A stretch of 64,000 nt of DNA from Falsirhodobacter halotolerans (GCF_022899245.1 NZ_JALJAZ010000003.1:62001-126000), one strand, 5' to 3'. Positions 42,967-54,301 are shown, counted from the first letter of the stretch. The notes: generated by a model from the letters alone, not told the origin. Translations and numbers: made by a program.

Positions 42967-44568
42967 ATGAAACGGTGGGTATGGGCGGCACTTCTGGCAG
43001 GGACGGCCTGCTGCGCCCTCAGCCGGTCCACACGCCTGCCACCGCACGAGCCGGAGGGGACGCGCCCAGCCAGACCCCATCCGAAGGAGACCCGGCTTGG
43101 CCGTGCCGCGCGGCGGCGGGTCGGTCTGCATCTGGGGAAATCTGGCATCCATCTTCTGACCGACGCGCAGGATTCCTTTGCCGCGCGGGTTCTTCTTGCC
43201 CGTCAGGCCGAACGGACGCTCGATCTGCAATATTACATCTGGCACGGCGACCTGACCGGCACGATCCTGCTGGACGAGGTGTTGCGCGCCGCCGAACGGG
43301 GCGTGAAGGTGCGCCTGCTGCTGGATGACAACGGCATTTCGGGGATGGACCGGATCCTGGCCTCGATGGATCGGCACCCGAACATTCAAGTCCGCATCTT
43401 CAACCCCTTCCTGCCGCGATTCCCGAAATCGTTGGGGTTTCTTCTGGATTTCCATCGTCTGAACCGGCGGATGCACAACAAGGCCTTCATCGCCGACAAC
43501 GCCGCCACCATCGTCGGCGGGCGCAATGTGGGGGATGAATATTTCGGGGCGGGCGATGGCGGGTTGTTCGCCGATTTGGATGTGTTGGCCATCGGGCCGG
43601 TGGTGCAGGATGTGACCACCAGTTTCGAGGATTATTGGCACTGCCGCTCCGCCTATCCCGCAGCGCGCATTCTGGGCCGCGGGTCGGCGCGCCTGTTGCG
43701 CCGGCTGCACCGCCGCGCCGCCCGGCTGGAGCGGGATCCCAAGGCGGAAGACTTCATGCGCAGCGTCGCGGCCCTGCCCATCATCACGCGATTCCTGAGC
43801 GGCGATCTGCCCTTGTCCTGGGCCAAGGTGCGGATGATGGCGGACGACCCGGAAAAGGCCTTGGGCAAGGCCAGTCGGAATGGGCTTCTGGCGGGACGCA
43901 TGTTCGACGCGATGGGACGCCCACGTCATGAACTGGGCATCGTTGCCGGGTATTTCGTTCCGGGCCGCAATGGGGTGGCGGCCCTCGCACGTCTGGCCCG
44001 CGCGGGGGTGTCGGTGTCGGTTCTGACCAACGCCTATGAGGCGACGGATACCGGCATCGTCCATGCAGGCTATGCCCCGTCGCGCCTGCCGCTTTTGCGC
44101 GCCGGGGTCCGCATGTTCGAAATGCGCGGCAAGACCGCCGCGCCATCGCTGCAAGGCAGCGGCCCGCTGCGCACGCCGCGCGGGATCGGCAGCCGCTGGC
44201 GCGGTTCGGGGCAGGGATCGACGGCACGGCTGCGGGCCCACGCCTCTACCCTGCACGCGAAAACCTTCACCGTTGACCGCAAACGCATCTTCATCGGATC
44301 GTTCAACTTCGATCCCCGTTCGTGGGAATTGAACACGGAAATGGGGTTCGTGATCGAAAGCGCAGCGCTGGCCGCCCGCGTGGCCGACGCGTTCGAGGCG
44401 GGTGCGCCGCACAACGCCTATGAACTCCGCCTTCGGGGGCGCAAGATCGAATGGCTGAAGCGCGACGAGGGGCGCCTGACCCGCATCCGCAAGGAGCCGG
44501 GCCTGGGCCCCATGGGGCGGATCGCCCTGCGGGCCGCCACGGCCGCACGGATTCAGTGGTTGTTGTGA
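42967..44568 (+). CDS. Phospholipase D-family protein with two HKD motifs
   Basis: This 533-residue protein has a short hydrophobic N-terminus and two PLDc_2 domains with the catalytic HxKx4D motifs HNKAFIAD (about residue 170) and HAKTFTVD (about residue 425), each followed by GG-N or GS-N (GGRNVGDEYF, GSFNFDPRS). The long form with ARQAERTLDLQYYIWHGD resembles cardiolipin synthase-like or YmdC/ClsC proteins that transfer phosphatidyl groups. An EcfG-type promoter is just upstream, suggesting membrane remodelling under stress. Confidence 0.88.
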   Translation: MKRWVWAALLAGTACCALSRSTRLPPHEPEGTRPARPHPKETRLGRAARRRVGLHLGKSGIHLLTDAQDSFAARVLLARQAERTLDLQYYIWHGDLTGTILLDEVLRAAERGVKVRLLLDDNGISGMDRILASMDRHPNIQVRIFNPFLPRFPKSLGFLLDFHRLNRRMHNKAFIADNAATIVGGRNVGDEYFGAGDGGLFADLDVLAIGPVVQDVTTSFEDYWHCRSAYPAARILGRGSARLLRRLHRRAARLERDPKAEDFMRSVAALPIITRFLSGDLPLSWAKVRMMADDPEKALGKASRNGLLAGRMFDAMGRPRHELGIVAGYFVPGRNGVAALARLARAGVSVSVLTNAYEATDTGIVHAGYAPSRLPLLRAGVRMFEMRGKTAAPSLQGSGPLRTPRGIGSRWRGSGQGSTARLRAHASTLHAKTFTVDRKRIFIGSFNFDPRSWELNTEMGFVIESAALAARVADAFEAGAPHNAYELRLRGRKIEWLKRDEGRLTRIRKEPGLGPMGRIALRAATAARIQWLL

Positions 44569-44615
44569 TCGCCCCGGAAGGGTGGCATCTGTAGGGTCTT
44601 ATTTCAGGAGGCCGC

Positions 44616-45332
44616 ATGACCGTTCCCCCCGCCACCATCGCCCGCATCGTCGGGGTGATCGACCTGACGAACCTGTCCGACGATACCCCGCGCGAGGCGA
44701 TTGTCGCGCTGTGTCGAAAGGCGCGGGACCGGGGTGTGGCGGCGGTGTGCGTGCATGTTCCTTGGGTGGCCGAGGCGCGGGATCTTCTGGCGGGAAGCGC
44801 GGTGCGCGTTGCCACGGTCCTGAACTTTCCCACGGGATCCGCCTCTGTGCCGGACGTTCTGACCGAGGCCCGCCGTGCGGCCGAGGCAGGCGCCCAGGAG
44901 TTGGACCTGGTCGTGCCCTATCGGCAAGGGCCGGACGCGGTGAAGGCGATGGTGCGTGCCGTGCGGGAGGCGCATCCGGGCCTGACCCTGAAAGCGATCC
45001 TTGAAACGGGCGAATGCCGGGAGGAGGATCACGCAACGCTGGCGCGCGCGGCCATCGCCGGGGGGGCGGACATGCTCAAGACCTCCACCGGGATGGTTCC
45101 GGTCGGGGCAACGCCTGCGGCCGCGGGTGCGCTGCTGGGGGCGATCGCCGCAGCGGACCGGCCGGTGGGGTTGAAGGTTTCGGGCGGCATTCGAACCGCC
45201 GACGCCGCCGCCGGGTTTCTGGCGCAGGCCGATGCCGCGTTTGGCCAACAGGTGACGCCGGCCCTGTTCCGGATCGGCTGCTCCGGCCTGCTGGACGCCC
45301 TTGAGGATGGATCGGTTCGGGACGGATACTGA
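44616..45332 (+). CDS. deoC: Deoxyribose-phosphate aldolase
   Basis: This 238-residue TIM-barrel aldolase cleaves deoxyribose 5-phosphate to glyceraldehyde 3-phosphate and acetaldehyde. The Schiff-base Lys is in DMLKTSTGM, and the second active Lys in VGLKVSGGIRT; VLNFPTG and ELDLVVPY are family marks. CAGGAGG precedes the ATG. The next gene begins one base after its stop. Other nucleoside catabolism genes are not in the window. Confidence 0.93.
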   Translation: MTVPPATIARIVGVIDLTNLSDDTPREAIVALCRKARDRGVAAVCVHVPWVAEARDLLAGSAVRVATVLNFPTGSASVPDVLTEARRAAEAGAQELDLVVPYRQGPDAVKAMVRAVREAHPGLTLKAILETGECREEDHATLARAAIAGGADMLKTSTGMVPVGATPAAAGALLGAIAAADRPVGLKVSGGIRTADAAAGFLAQADAAFGQQVTPALFRIGCSGLLDALEDGSVRDGY

Positions 45333-45333
45333 T

Positions 45334-46170
45334 ATGGCGCTGCTTCTGCACACCGGCGGAACCATCGGGATGGTGGCGGGACCGGACGGCCTTCGTCCCC
45401 GCGCCGGCGTGGTGGAGGCGGCGGTGGCAGCCCGCCGGTCGGGCCTGACGGTTCACGTCTTCGATCCGCTGCTGGACAGCGCCGATGTCGGACCTGCCGA
45501 GTGGAACCGGATGCTGGACGCGATCGACCGGCATCCGGGCGTGCCGGTTCTGCTGACCCACGGGACCGACACCCTGTCCTTCACCGGGGCGGCCCTGTCG
45601 CAGGCCTTGGCGGGGACGGGGCGCCGGGTCATCCTGTGCGCGTCCATGACCCCCCTGGGGCAGGGTGGCGATGCGGAGGGCAACCTCGACATAGCCCTGT
45701 CCGCCCTGGATGGGGAGGGCGGCGTTTTTCTGGCGTTCAACGGGGCGCTGCTCCCGGCAGGGGGGCTGGTCAAGATCGACAGCCACCAGGCGGATGCTTT
45801 CGTTGCGATCCCGCAGGCCGTGGCTGCGGCGCCGGATCTGCGTCGGTTCGACGGGCGGCGACTTGCCATTCTGACCCTGACGCCCGGCCTTACCCCCGAG
45901 GTGCTGGAGGCGATGCTGGCCCCCTTGGACGGGGCCGTGCTGCGGGTGTTCGGGGCCGGCACGATGATGGCGACCCCCGGCTTGGCGGAGGTCATGGCCC
46001 GCGCCGTGACGCGGGGCACGCGCATACGGGTGGTCAGCCAGTGCCTGCGCGGTGGACTTGCGGCGGGAAGCTATGCCGCCGGGGCCGCGCTTTGGCAAAC
46101 GGGGGTGGAAGACGGCGGCACCGACACGCCCGAGGCGGCGATGATACGCCTTTGGCTCACCACTCCCTGA
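45334..46170 (+). CDS. Asparaginase
   Basis: This 278-residue protein has the two asparaginase/glutaminase signatures, LLHTGGTIGM at the N-terminus and LLTHGTDTLSFTGAAL near residue 80, which carry the nucleophilic Thr residues, and the C-terminal domain region GAGTMMATPG. With no signal peptide it is a cytoplasmic type I-like enzyme, somewhat shorter than the usual 320-340 residues. It starts 1 bp after deoC, so the pair is probably co-translated although no pathway link is obvious. Confidence 0.9.
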   Translation: MALLLHTGGTIGMVAGPDGLRPRAGVVEAAVAARRSGLTVHVFDPLLDSADVGPAEWNRMLDAIDRHPGVPVLLTHGTDTLSFTGAALSQALAGTGRRVILCASMTPLGQGGDAEGNLDIALSALDGEGGVFLAFNGALLPAGGLVKIDSHQADAFVAIPQAVAAAPDLRRFDGRRLAILTLTPGLTPEVLEAMLAPLDGAVLRVFGAGTMMATPGLAEVMARAVTRGTRIRVVSQCLRGGLAAGSYAAGAALWQTGVEDGGTDTPEAAMIRLWLTTP

Positions 46171-46187
46171 CCGCCAATTCCCCCTGC

Positions 46188-46505
46188 TCAGATGGCCAAT
46201 TCCTTTGGCTCCATTCCCCGTTCAATGGCCGCGCTGTACCATTGCGGTTTGCGCCCCCGGCCCGACCAGGTGTCGTTCGGGTTGTCGGGATTGGCGTATC
46301 GTGCTGGCAATCCTGGGCGGGCATTCCCCGATTGTGCCGCGTCGATCAGCTCGTCCATGCTAACCCCTTGTTCACGAGCCACATTCTGAAGAACATCAAA
46401 AAGTCTCTTTTTATGACGTGCTTCGAACGTGGCAATCGCCTTGCCAATTTTCTTATCCAGCGCCTTCAATTCGGCAAGTGAGAGATCGTTCAGTTCAGGT
46501 TCCAT
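46188..46505 (-). CDS. H-NS/HvrA-family nucleoid protein
   Basis: This 105-residue protein has an N-terminal coiled-coil oligomerisation part (residues 5-45) and the C-terminal H-NS DNA-binding motif NPDNPNDTWSGRGRKPQWY. In Rhodobacter the family member HvrA controls photosynthesis and other genes. It lies next to an AT-richer spacer (46506-46696), the kind of DNA such proteins bind, so autoregulation is possible. Confidence 0.92.
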   Translation of the reverse strand: MEPELNDLSLAELKALDKKIGKAIATFEARHKKRLFDVLQNVAREQGVSMDELIDAAQSGNARPGLPARYANPDNPNDTWSGRGRKPQWYSAAIERGMEPKELAI

Positions 46506-46696
46506 GGCTGGGTCACCTTATTCATAAATCTGAAAACAGCATAAACTCGGATACGGGCAAGGCACCTTATCAAGATGATCCTAATTCCGAATATGTGGGC
46601 CGACAAGTTAAATGGCGCGAAAAAGGGCCTACTTGTCAAAATGCTACGGGTGTGATTTGCCGAATGCCAATCCCCATACCACGAAGGATCATCCCC

Positions 46697-47827
<1,131 letters not shown>

Positions 47828-47831
47828 ACAT

Positions 47832-47860
47832 GCGGCCCGCCGTGATGGCGGGCCGCCCTT
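47832..47860 (+). terminator. Terminator between frmA and the old yellow enzyme gene
   Basis: GCGGCCCGCC and GGCGGGCCGC form a perfect 10-bp stem with a 5-nt loop, 5 bp after the frmA stop and followed by CCTTTG. It lies between convergent genes and may serve both strands. Confidence 0.78.
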
Positions 47861-47862
47861 TG

Positions 47863-48957
<1,095 letters not shown>

Positions 48958-49010
48958 GGTCTTCCTTTCGAATTACCAGGTCGAGGTAGATACGATCCGC
49001 CGCTGTTCAA

Positions 49011-49574
49011 TCACACGCCGTTACTGAACCGGTCTTTTTTGCCGCCTCGTCCGTTGGACGCGTGTTCCACCGAGTCCATACCGCGCCAAATGGCCATGAG
49101 GGCGTCCTGAACCACCACTGCAATCGGCGGCGTCACATCCACCATCACCCCGTTTTCATCGGCGCCCAACGGTTCCAGCGTGTCGAACTGGCTTTGCAGA
49201 AGGGAGGATGGCATGAAATGCCCCGACCGATCCTTGATCCGCGACAAAAGCACGTCCTGCGGTGCATGAAGATGCAGGAACACAAGCCTGCCATCGACGG
49301 ATTGCCGCAGAAGATCACGATAGGAGCGCTTCAGGGCCGAACAGGCGGCCACGGTTGGCCGCCCTTCCGCAGTCATCCTAAACGCGACACGGCGAAGCCA
49401 GTCCCATCGGTCGTCATCCTCAAGCGGGATGCCATCGCGCATCTTCCGCCGGCTGTGTGCGGAGTGAAACGCGTCCCCTTCGATGAAAGGGCGGCCAAGC
49501 TGGGCCGCCAATTCCTTGCCGATATGGGACTTTCCACACCCGGAAACGCCCATGACGATAATATGCGAGGCCAT
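49011..49574 (-). CDS. gntK: Gluconokinase, GntK type
   Basis: This 187-residue P-loop kinase phosphorylates gluconate. The Walker A is GVSGCGKSHIG, followed by FIEGDAFHSAHSRRKMRDGIPL, AACSALKRSYRDLLR and the lid region SRIKDRSGHFMPSSLLQSQF. It stands alone, without a gluconate permease or repressor nearby. The C-terminal 20 residues are basic and unlike the family, possibly disordered. Confidence 0.93.
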   Translation of the reverse strand: MASHIIVMGVSGCGKSHIGKELAAQLGRPFIEGDAFHSAHSRRKMRDGIPLEDDDRWDWLRRVAFRMTAEGRPTVAACSALKRSYRDLLRQSVDGRLVFLHLHAPQDVLLSRIKDRSGHFMPSSLLQSQFDTLEPLGADENGVMVDVTPPIAVVVQDALMAIWRGMDSVEHASNGRGGKKDRFSNGV

Positions 49575-49625
49575 TCGGTCCTTTCAGCGTGAGGGGTGGG
49601 GCGGGGGCGAACCCCCGGGCCCCGA

Positions 49626-51371
49626 TCAGCGCGCCTGCGCCGTTTGCAGAAGCGGCGTGATGATCCGCACCGCAACCCGGCGGTTGCGCGGTTCATCCTG
49701 CTGCGTGTCCACGCGCAGATCGCTTTCGCCGTAACCCTGCACGACCATGTTCGCCGGCGGCACATCGAAATACTCGGTCAATGCCAAGGCCACGGATTCC
49801 GCGCGCCGGTCCGACAGCGCCAGATTGGATGCGGCAGAGCCGATGGCGTCGGTATGCCCTTCGATCAGGAACACCTCGCCCGGGCGGTCGGCGATCATGT
49901 CGCGCATCAGATTGCCCAGCTCCGAAAGCTGTTCGGCCTGCGAAACGTCGATCGCCGCGGATCCCGACCGGAAGGTGATGTTGTTGACATCGACCACCGG
50001 AGCCAGGGCGCGCACCTGACGGTAATCGCGGACCTGCGACAGCGAATAGGCCCGGGCGTTTTCCCGCGCCGCAATCCGGTCCAGCGCGGCCTGCAGGCCG
50101 GAGCGGTCGCTGGCCGCCACGCGGACGTCGTCGCGCGCCTGGGGCAGGACCGAAGTGTCGACGGGCGCGACCTGCGCCGTGTCATCGAACAGGCGGACCT
50201 GTTGGCCGACCGGGTCGATCCGTTCGCGGCGCAGAACACGGCCCGAAGCATCGCGCACGGTCACCACACGCGATCCATCGGTGTATTCGACCGTGGACCG
50301 GGTGGACCCGTCGGTGAAGTTTTCGGTCCGCACCGTGCTGCCCGGTTGGCGCAGAAGGGCGTCATCGTCCTTCAGGACGGTATAGTTCCCGTCGTTCTGA
50401 CGCACCACGACCCGGTCGCCGGTGTTCGAGACAACTTCGTTGCCATTGCCCAGCAGGGCACCGACGGTCAGGCCACCAAGGGCCAGAAGCCCGGCCTTCT
50501 GCAGATCGCTGAGCCCGCCGCGATCGCGATTTTCCGAACGGGTTTCGCCGGATGCGGTGGTCGCGAAATCCTCGGAGCTGGAGCGTGCGTTCTCTTCGGT
50601 AATCTCGGTGGTGGTCTCCTCGGTCGCGGCGGAATCCGGTGCGTCGGTGGCCGCAGCCCCGGCGGCGACTCCGCCAAGTCCTGCGCCGCCCAGAATGGCA
50701 TCCAGAACGCCCTCCGCCTGTTCGGACGGCTGCTGTTCGGACGGCTGCGCGTCGGCCGGGGCCTCGGTCGCGGTGGTGGATGCAGTGGGGGCCGGTTCGG
50801 CCTTGGGCGCATCCCCCTGTGCCGCCGGGGCGGCCTCGGGCTCGGCTTCCGGCGTGGCTTCCGGTTCGGCGGCCTCGTTCGACATCGGCGCCGTGGCCGG
50901 TGCGTCATCTGCCGGCGCTTCGGGTTCGGGCGCGGGGGCCGGCTCCGTCGTCTCAGAGGTTTCGGGTGCATCCGTTGCGGGCGCGGGGGCCGTCTCCGGT
51001 GCCTCGGAGGCTTCGGGCGCAGCGTCCGACGCAGCTTGAGGCGCATCCATTGCGGCCTCGGGGGGTGTCGCTTCGGTGGTGGCGTCGGGCGCCCGGTCCG
51101 CTGCGGGGGCATCCTCGGCCGGGGTTTCCGGCTCTGCCATGTCCTCGTCGGGGGCGTCCTCCTCCGGCGCGGTGGCGTCCTCGGCGGGGGTTTCTTCGGG
51201 CGGGGTGGTCGCCTCCGGCCCCGCTTCCGGGGGGGTGGCGGCATTCGGGGTCGCCGCCGGGGGCGTTTGCGCCGGTTGCGCCAGAACCGGCAGCGGCGCG
51301 ATCGTGCCGATAGCCACCGAGAGCGCCGCCGTCGTGGTAAGCAATGTGTGTCGCGTCCGCCGCATCGTCAT
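49626..51371 (-). CDS. OmpA-family protein with long Ala/Pro/Glu-rich region
   Basis: This 581-residue protein has a Sec signal (residues 1-31, ending VLAQ), a low-complexity Ala/Pro/Glu/Thr region to about 235, a glycine-zipper-like hydrophobic stretch near 290-305 (LLALGGLTVGALLG), and a C-terminal OmpA peptidoglycan-binding domain (about 460-575) with EGHTDAIGS and the NRRV end of the motif. The acidic linker could span the periplasm. A 9-bp hairpin encloses the ribosome site just upstream. Confidence 0.9.
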   Translation of the reverse strand: MTMRRTRHTLLTTTAALSVAIGTIAPLPVLAQPAQTPPAATPNAATPPEAGPEATTPPEETPAEDATAPEEDAPDEDMAEPETPAEDAPAADRAPDATTEATPPEAAMDAPQAASDAAPEASEAPETAPAPATDAPETSETTEPAPAPEPEAPADDAPATAPMSNEAAEPEATPEAEPEAAPAAQGDAPKAEPAPTASTTATEAPADAQPSEQQPSEQAEGVLDAILGGAGLGGVAAGAAATDAPDSAATEETTTEITEENARSSSEDFATTASGETRSENRDRGGLSDLQKAGLLALGGLTVGALLGNGNEVVSNTGDRVVVRQNDGNYTVLKDDDALLRQPGSTVRTENFTDGSTRSTVEYTDGSRVVTVRDASGRVLRRERIDPVGQQVRLFDDTAQVAPVDTSVLPQARDDVRVAASDRSGLQAALDRIAARENARAYSLSQVRDYRQVRALAPVVDVNNITFRSGSAAIDVSQAEQLSELGNLMRDMIADRPGEVFLIEGHTDAIGSAASNLALSDRRAESVALALTEYFDVPPANMVVQGYGESDLRVDTQQDEPRNRRVAVRIITPLLQTAQAR

Positions 51372-51374
51372 GTC

Positions 51375-51401
51375 TTTCTCCTCTTGAGATCGGAGGAGAA
51401 A
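51375..51401 (-). promoter_or_regulatory. Hairpin sequestering the ribosome-binding site of the OmpA-family gene
   Basis: TTTCTCCTC and GAGGAGAAA form a perfect 9-bp stem with a 9-nt loop. On the messenger the 3' arm contains the GAGGAG ribosome site, 6 nt before the ATG at 51371, so the site is fully paired when the hairpin forms. This could give temperature or ribosome-dependent control. Confidence 0.5.
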
Positions 51402-51425
51402 CCACTCACGTCCCCTTGGGGTTCC
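51400..51425 (-). promoter_or_regulatory. Weak GGAAC-type promoter candidate of the OmpA-family gene
   Basis: On the minus strand GGGGAAC is followed after 17 bp by GGTT, one base from the EcfG -10 CGTT. A start here, near 51393, would leave the 5' arm of the adjacent hairpin out of the transcript, so this promoter and the hairpin are alternative readings. Confidence 0.28.
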
Positions 51426-51434
51426 CCCGCGGGA

Positions 51435-52634
51435 TCAGTTCCGTTGGATGCGGATGTGCCGCATCGGCACGCCGGACGTCATTTCGGCATCGGCCATCGC
51501 CACGAAATACCGCCCCACCGGCAGATCGTCGAGATCGAGGCTCGCGACCGTCGAGGTTGCGCTTGCGACCGTCTGGATCTCCGTCCCCTCGGCGTCGAAC
51601 AGCACCAGACGGAACGCACCGTTCATGTTCATGCCATCGACCTGGACCGGACCGGGGGTGTCACTGGAGAACGCGACCCACAGCGCTTGATCCCCGCCAT
51701 AGGTCGAGCTTTCCAGAATGCCGGTGTCGAGCGTTCCCAGATCCTCGACCGCCGCGCCCCCGTCTTCGGGAATCGTCAAATCCCCGGCCGCGACCGCCGC
51801 CCCGTCGTTCATCGCCGCCACGGAGAGGGTAAAGGCCCCCTCGCTTTCGCTGTAGGGTTTGACGACCAGACAGTAATCGCCCGCCGCGACCGGCTGCGTG
51901 ATGCGGCTGTTCCCGCCCGACATCTCCTCATGGTCGTCATTTTCGAACAGAAGCGCGCCATCCATGTCATGGATCGACAGCACCGTGTCCAGCGCGTCGC
52001 TGAGCGCATCGACCTGCAGCGTCGCATCGTCCGGCAGGCTGATGCGGAACGCCCCCGAAGGCTGGGCGTAGGTCAGGCTCCCCTCACCCGTGTGGGTGTC
52101 GCCTGCGCGCAGGTTGTCCGACAGAACGGGCGCGCGGGCGGGATCGGCGCACATCGCGGCCAGTTCGGCATACTCGGCCTCGCGCGGGTCGGGCGGCAAG
52201 CCTTCCGTGCCCAAAAGAACGACCGTCGCCCCGCTGACGGGTTCGGCCCCGATCAGACGAACCTGCGCGCAATATGCCCCCGGCTCTAGCGTGGCGGACA
52301 GGCGGGCGTCCAGATCGCCCGCGCCGTCATCGTCCCAACTGATCGTGCGTCCGCCTTCGGCAAACAGCGCAAGCGCCGGGTCCGCGTTCCGGGCCAGCGT
52401 TTCGAACGTGATCTCCGTCCGCTCGGCCACATCGAATTGAAGATAGGAGGGGTCGGACCGCTGCGGCTTCAACACCAGCGAAATGTCGGAGAAGCCGGGG
52501 GTCAGGGGGTCTGCCTGCATCTGCGTCAACGCAAGGGGCTGGCCACAAGCGCCGGTATCGGGGCCCGTCTGCGCAAGGGCGGGCACGGGCAAGACGGCAA
52601 AGGCGATGACGGCTGGGCTGAAACGGCGGATCAT
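51435..52634 (-). CDS. Secreted protein with PPC-like domains
   Basis: This 399-residue protein has a Sec signal (residues 1-23, ending ALAQ). It then has two or three beta-sandwich units with the look of bacterial pre-peptidase C-terminal domains: FDVAERTEITFETLARNADPALALFAEGG and FRISLPDDATLQVDALSDALDTVLSIHD, each ending in a YC(A/L)-type strand. It is very acidic. The ATG at 52634 has GAGGAG 7 nt upstream; a GTG two codons earlier overlaps that site. Binding or calcium-stabilised adhesion is possible, but no enzymatic motif is visible. Confidence 0.8.
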   Translation of the reverse strand: MIRRFSPAVIAFAVLPVPALAQTGPDTGACGQPLALTQMQADPLTPGFSDISLVLKPQRSDPSYLQFDVAERTEITFETLARNADPALALFAEGGRTISWDDDGAGDLDARLSATLEPGAYCAQVRLIGAEPVSGATVVLLGTEGLPPDPREAEYAELAAMCADPARAPVLSDNLRAGDTHTGEGSLTYAQPSGAFRISLPDDATLQVDALSDALDTVLSIHDMDGALLFENDDHEEMSGGNSRITQPVAAGDYCLVVKPYSESEGAFTLSVAAMNDGAAVAAGDLTIPEDGGAAVEDLGTLDTGILESSTYGGDQALWVAFSSDTPGPVQVDGMNMNGAFRLVLFDAEGTEIQTVASATSTVASLDLDDLPVGRYFVAMADAEMTSGVPMRHIRIQRN

Positions 52635-52730
52635 GGACACGCTCCTCGGACACCACGGATATGTCCAATGGATGCCTGACGCGAACGTGAATGAAAAGCA
52701 TGAACTGCGGGATGTCTGCCCGACAGAAAG

Positions 52731-52759
52731 AAAACGGGGCGCCCGTGAAGGGCGCCCCG
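52731..52759 (-). terminator. Rho-independent terminator of the DUF4394 gene
   Basis: CGGGGCGCCC and GGGCGCCCCG form a perfect 10-bp stem with a 5-nt loop, followed on the minus strand by TTTTCTTTCT. It starts 8 bp after the stop. Confidence 0.88.
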
Positions 52760-52766
52760 ATCCGGA

Positions 52767-53552
52767 TCACATGGCCGGAAGAACGGCGATGTCGGTCAGC
52801 TCGCCGTCGATGCCTTCCAGCGTCCCGACCTCGGTCGCCATGCCCGTCTCCAGATCCACGGTGTAGATCGTGGAGGACGCGACGAGCCACGCGGTGTTGG
52901 TGCCATCCTCGGTCGTCTGGATGTCGAAGGCCGGGGTCGACCCGTCCATCTCGAAGCCCAGCTTGCCCACGGCGGCCAGCGTGCCATCGTTGGGCGAGGT
53001 CTGACGGATCAGCGCGCCGATGGTGGTGTCGATGTCATACATCGCCGTCGCTTCGGGCTTGCCGTAGGAGTTGGTGTAGGCCGCCGCCGCGATCATCGGC
53101 TCTTCGCCGGCGTGCATGTCGTTGTCCTCGAACGCCAGCGAACCGTCCACGGTCACTTCGCCCGTGTCCACGTTAACGCGGTGGTTGGTCGTGCCGGTCA
53201 TCAGACGCAGGCGGTCGGCCATCGGGTTGAAGTCCACGATCACCGGGGTGTCGGCCATCGGCAGTTCGGTGTCCATGGTGGACAGGGCGGTGGCCGCGCC
53301 GCTCGTGGTGTCGATCGTCACGATCTCGTTGTCCGAGGTGACGCCGACCAGCGTGTTGTTGGACGGGCGCAGGTCGATCCCGACCAGCGTGCCGGTGCCC
53401 GACACTTCCATCATCGTCACGTCCGCCGGGGTGTCGGTGTCGAACATCACCAGCGTGTTGCCGTTCACCAGGCCGACCACGGGCGCGGCGAGGGCAGGTG
53501 CGGCGAAGGCGATGGCGGTGCCGGTCAACAGGGCGGTGTGAAGCGTTTTCAT
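52767..53552 (-). CDS. DUF4394 domain-containing secreted protein
   Basis: This 261-residue protein has a Sec signal (residues 1-22, ending ALA) and the DUF4394 pattern: VVGLVNGNTLVMFDTDTPAD, LVGIDLRPSNNTLVGV, VIVDFNPMADRLRLM and NHRVNVDTGEV. The repeats suggest a beta-propeller. The function is unknown. It is divergent from an ECF sigma/anti-sigma pair, an arrangement often seen for DUF4394 genes, so it is probably a target of that sigma factor. The ATG at 53552 has GAGGA upstream. Confidence 0.87.
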   Translation of the reverse strand: MKTLHTALLTGTAIAFAAPALAAPVVGLVNGNTLVMFDTDTPADVTMMEVSGTGTLVGIDLRPSNNTLVGVTSDNEIVTIDTTSGAATALSTMDTELPMADTPVIVDFNPMADRLRLMTGTTNHRVNVDTGEVTVDGSLAFEDNDMHAGEEPMIAAAAYTNSYGKPEATAMYDIDTTIGALIRQTSPNDGTLAAVGKLGFEMDGSTPAFDIQTTEDGTNTAWLVASSTIYTVDLETGMATEVGTLEGIDGELTDIAVLPAM

Positions 53553-53672
53553 CTCGTATCCTCTCGTGTGACGGACGGCCCTCATGCCGCCTCTGACGTG
53601 AAGAACACACGGGATGCGGATTTGGATGCATGAGCGGACGATTTTTTTGCCATTTCGTCAAAGTGTCGCAGG

Positions 53673-53697
53673 GGAACGGCTTTTCATCCCGCACGTC
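53673..53697 (+). promoter_or_regulatory. ECF-type promoter of the sigma/anti-sigma operon
   Basis: GGGGAAC, 16 bp, then CGTC is a standard ECF promoter form. It lies 55 bp upstream of the sigma start on the same strand, which fits autoregulation by the encoded sigma factor. Confidence 0.62.
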
Positions 53698-53752
53698 GCA
53701 CGTCATCCTTCACACGACGTCGGGGGCGCCCGGCGACAGGGAGGACCGCCGG

Positions 53753-54301
53753 ATGACCGAGCCCCATGGGTGCGACATGACCCTTGCCCTTGCCGCCTGC
53801 GCGCGGGGCGACCGATCGGCCCTGCGCCGGATCATGGACGCCGAGGGCAGCCGCCTTCTGGGCGTGGCCACCCGGATGCTGCGAAGGCGCGATCTGGCCG
53901 AAGAAGCGGTGCAGGATGCGATGGTCCAGATATGGCGCAAGGCGGGGCAGTTCCGTGCGGGGCAGGGGTCGGCGCGGGGATGGGTGTTCGCCATTCTGCG
54001 CAATCGGTGCCTGAACATCCTGCGCGACGGGGCGCGCCTGTCCCATGTGGACGGCGACACATTGCAGGACCTGCAGGACGGGCGGCAGATGGCCGCCGGT
54101 CAGGCCTGGGACACGCTCGGGCCGATGGCCTTGCGCGACTGTCTGGGCACGCTGGATGGATCGTCCCGCCACGCGATCCTGCTTGCATATGTCGGCGGTT
54201 ACAGCCATGGCGAGATCGCCGCCCTTCAGGCCGTGCCGCTTGGCACGTGCAAGTCGAAGATCCGGCGGGGGCTGGAAACATTGCGGGGGTGCCTGTCATG
54301 A
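53753..54301 (+). CDS. ECF RNA polymerase sigma factor, SigK-like
   Basis: This 182-residue protein has sigma region 2 (residues 20-85, with RMLRRRDLAEEAVQDAMVQIWRKA and GWVFAILRNRCLNILR) and region 4 (about 125-180, with HAILLAYVGGYSHGEIAALQAVPLGTCKSKIRRGLETLR). No region 3 is present, as in ECF factors. The ATG at 53753 follows GGAGG; upstream codons cover the promoter. It overlaps the anti-sigma gene by 4 nt, the usual coupling of the SigK/RskA group. Confidence 0.93.
   Translation: MTEPHGCDMTLALAACARGDRSALRRIMDAEGSRLLGVATRMLRRRDLAEEAVQDAMVQIWRKAGQFRAGQGSARGWVFAILRNRCLNILRDGARLSHVDGDTLQDLQDGRQMAAGQAWDTLGPMALRDCLGTLDGSSRHAILLAYVGGYSHGEIAALQAVPLGTCKSKIRRGLETLRGCLS

Noticed and set aside
49596-52289. 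Plus-strand open frame of 897 codons opposite the OmpA-family and PPC-like genes
   Set aside because: The product is a Gly/Arg-rich complement of Ala/Pro/Glu codons with no signal or domain. The minus-strand genes have signal peptides and ribosome sites.
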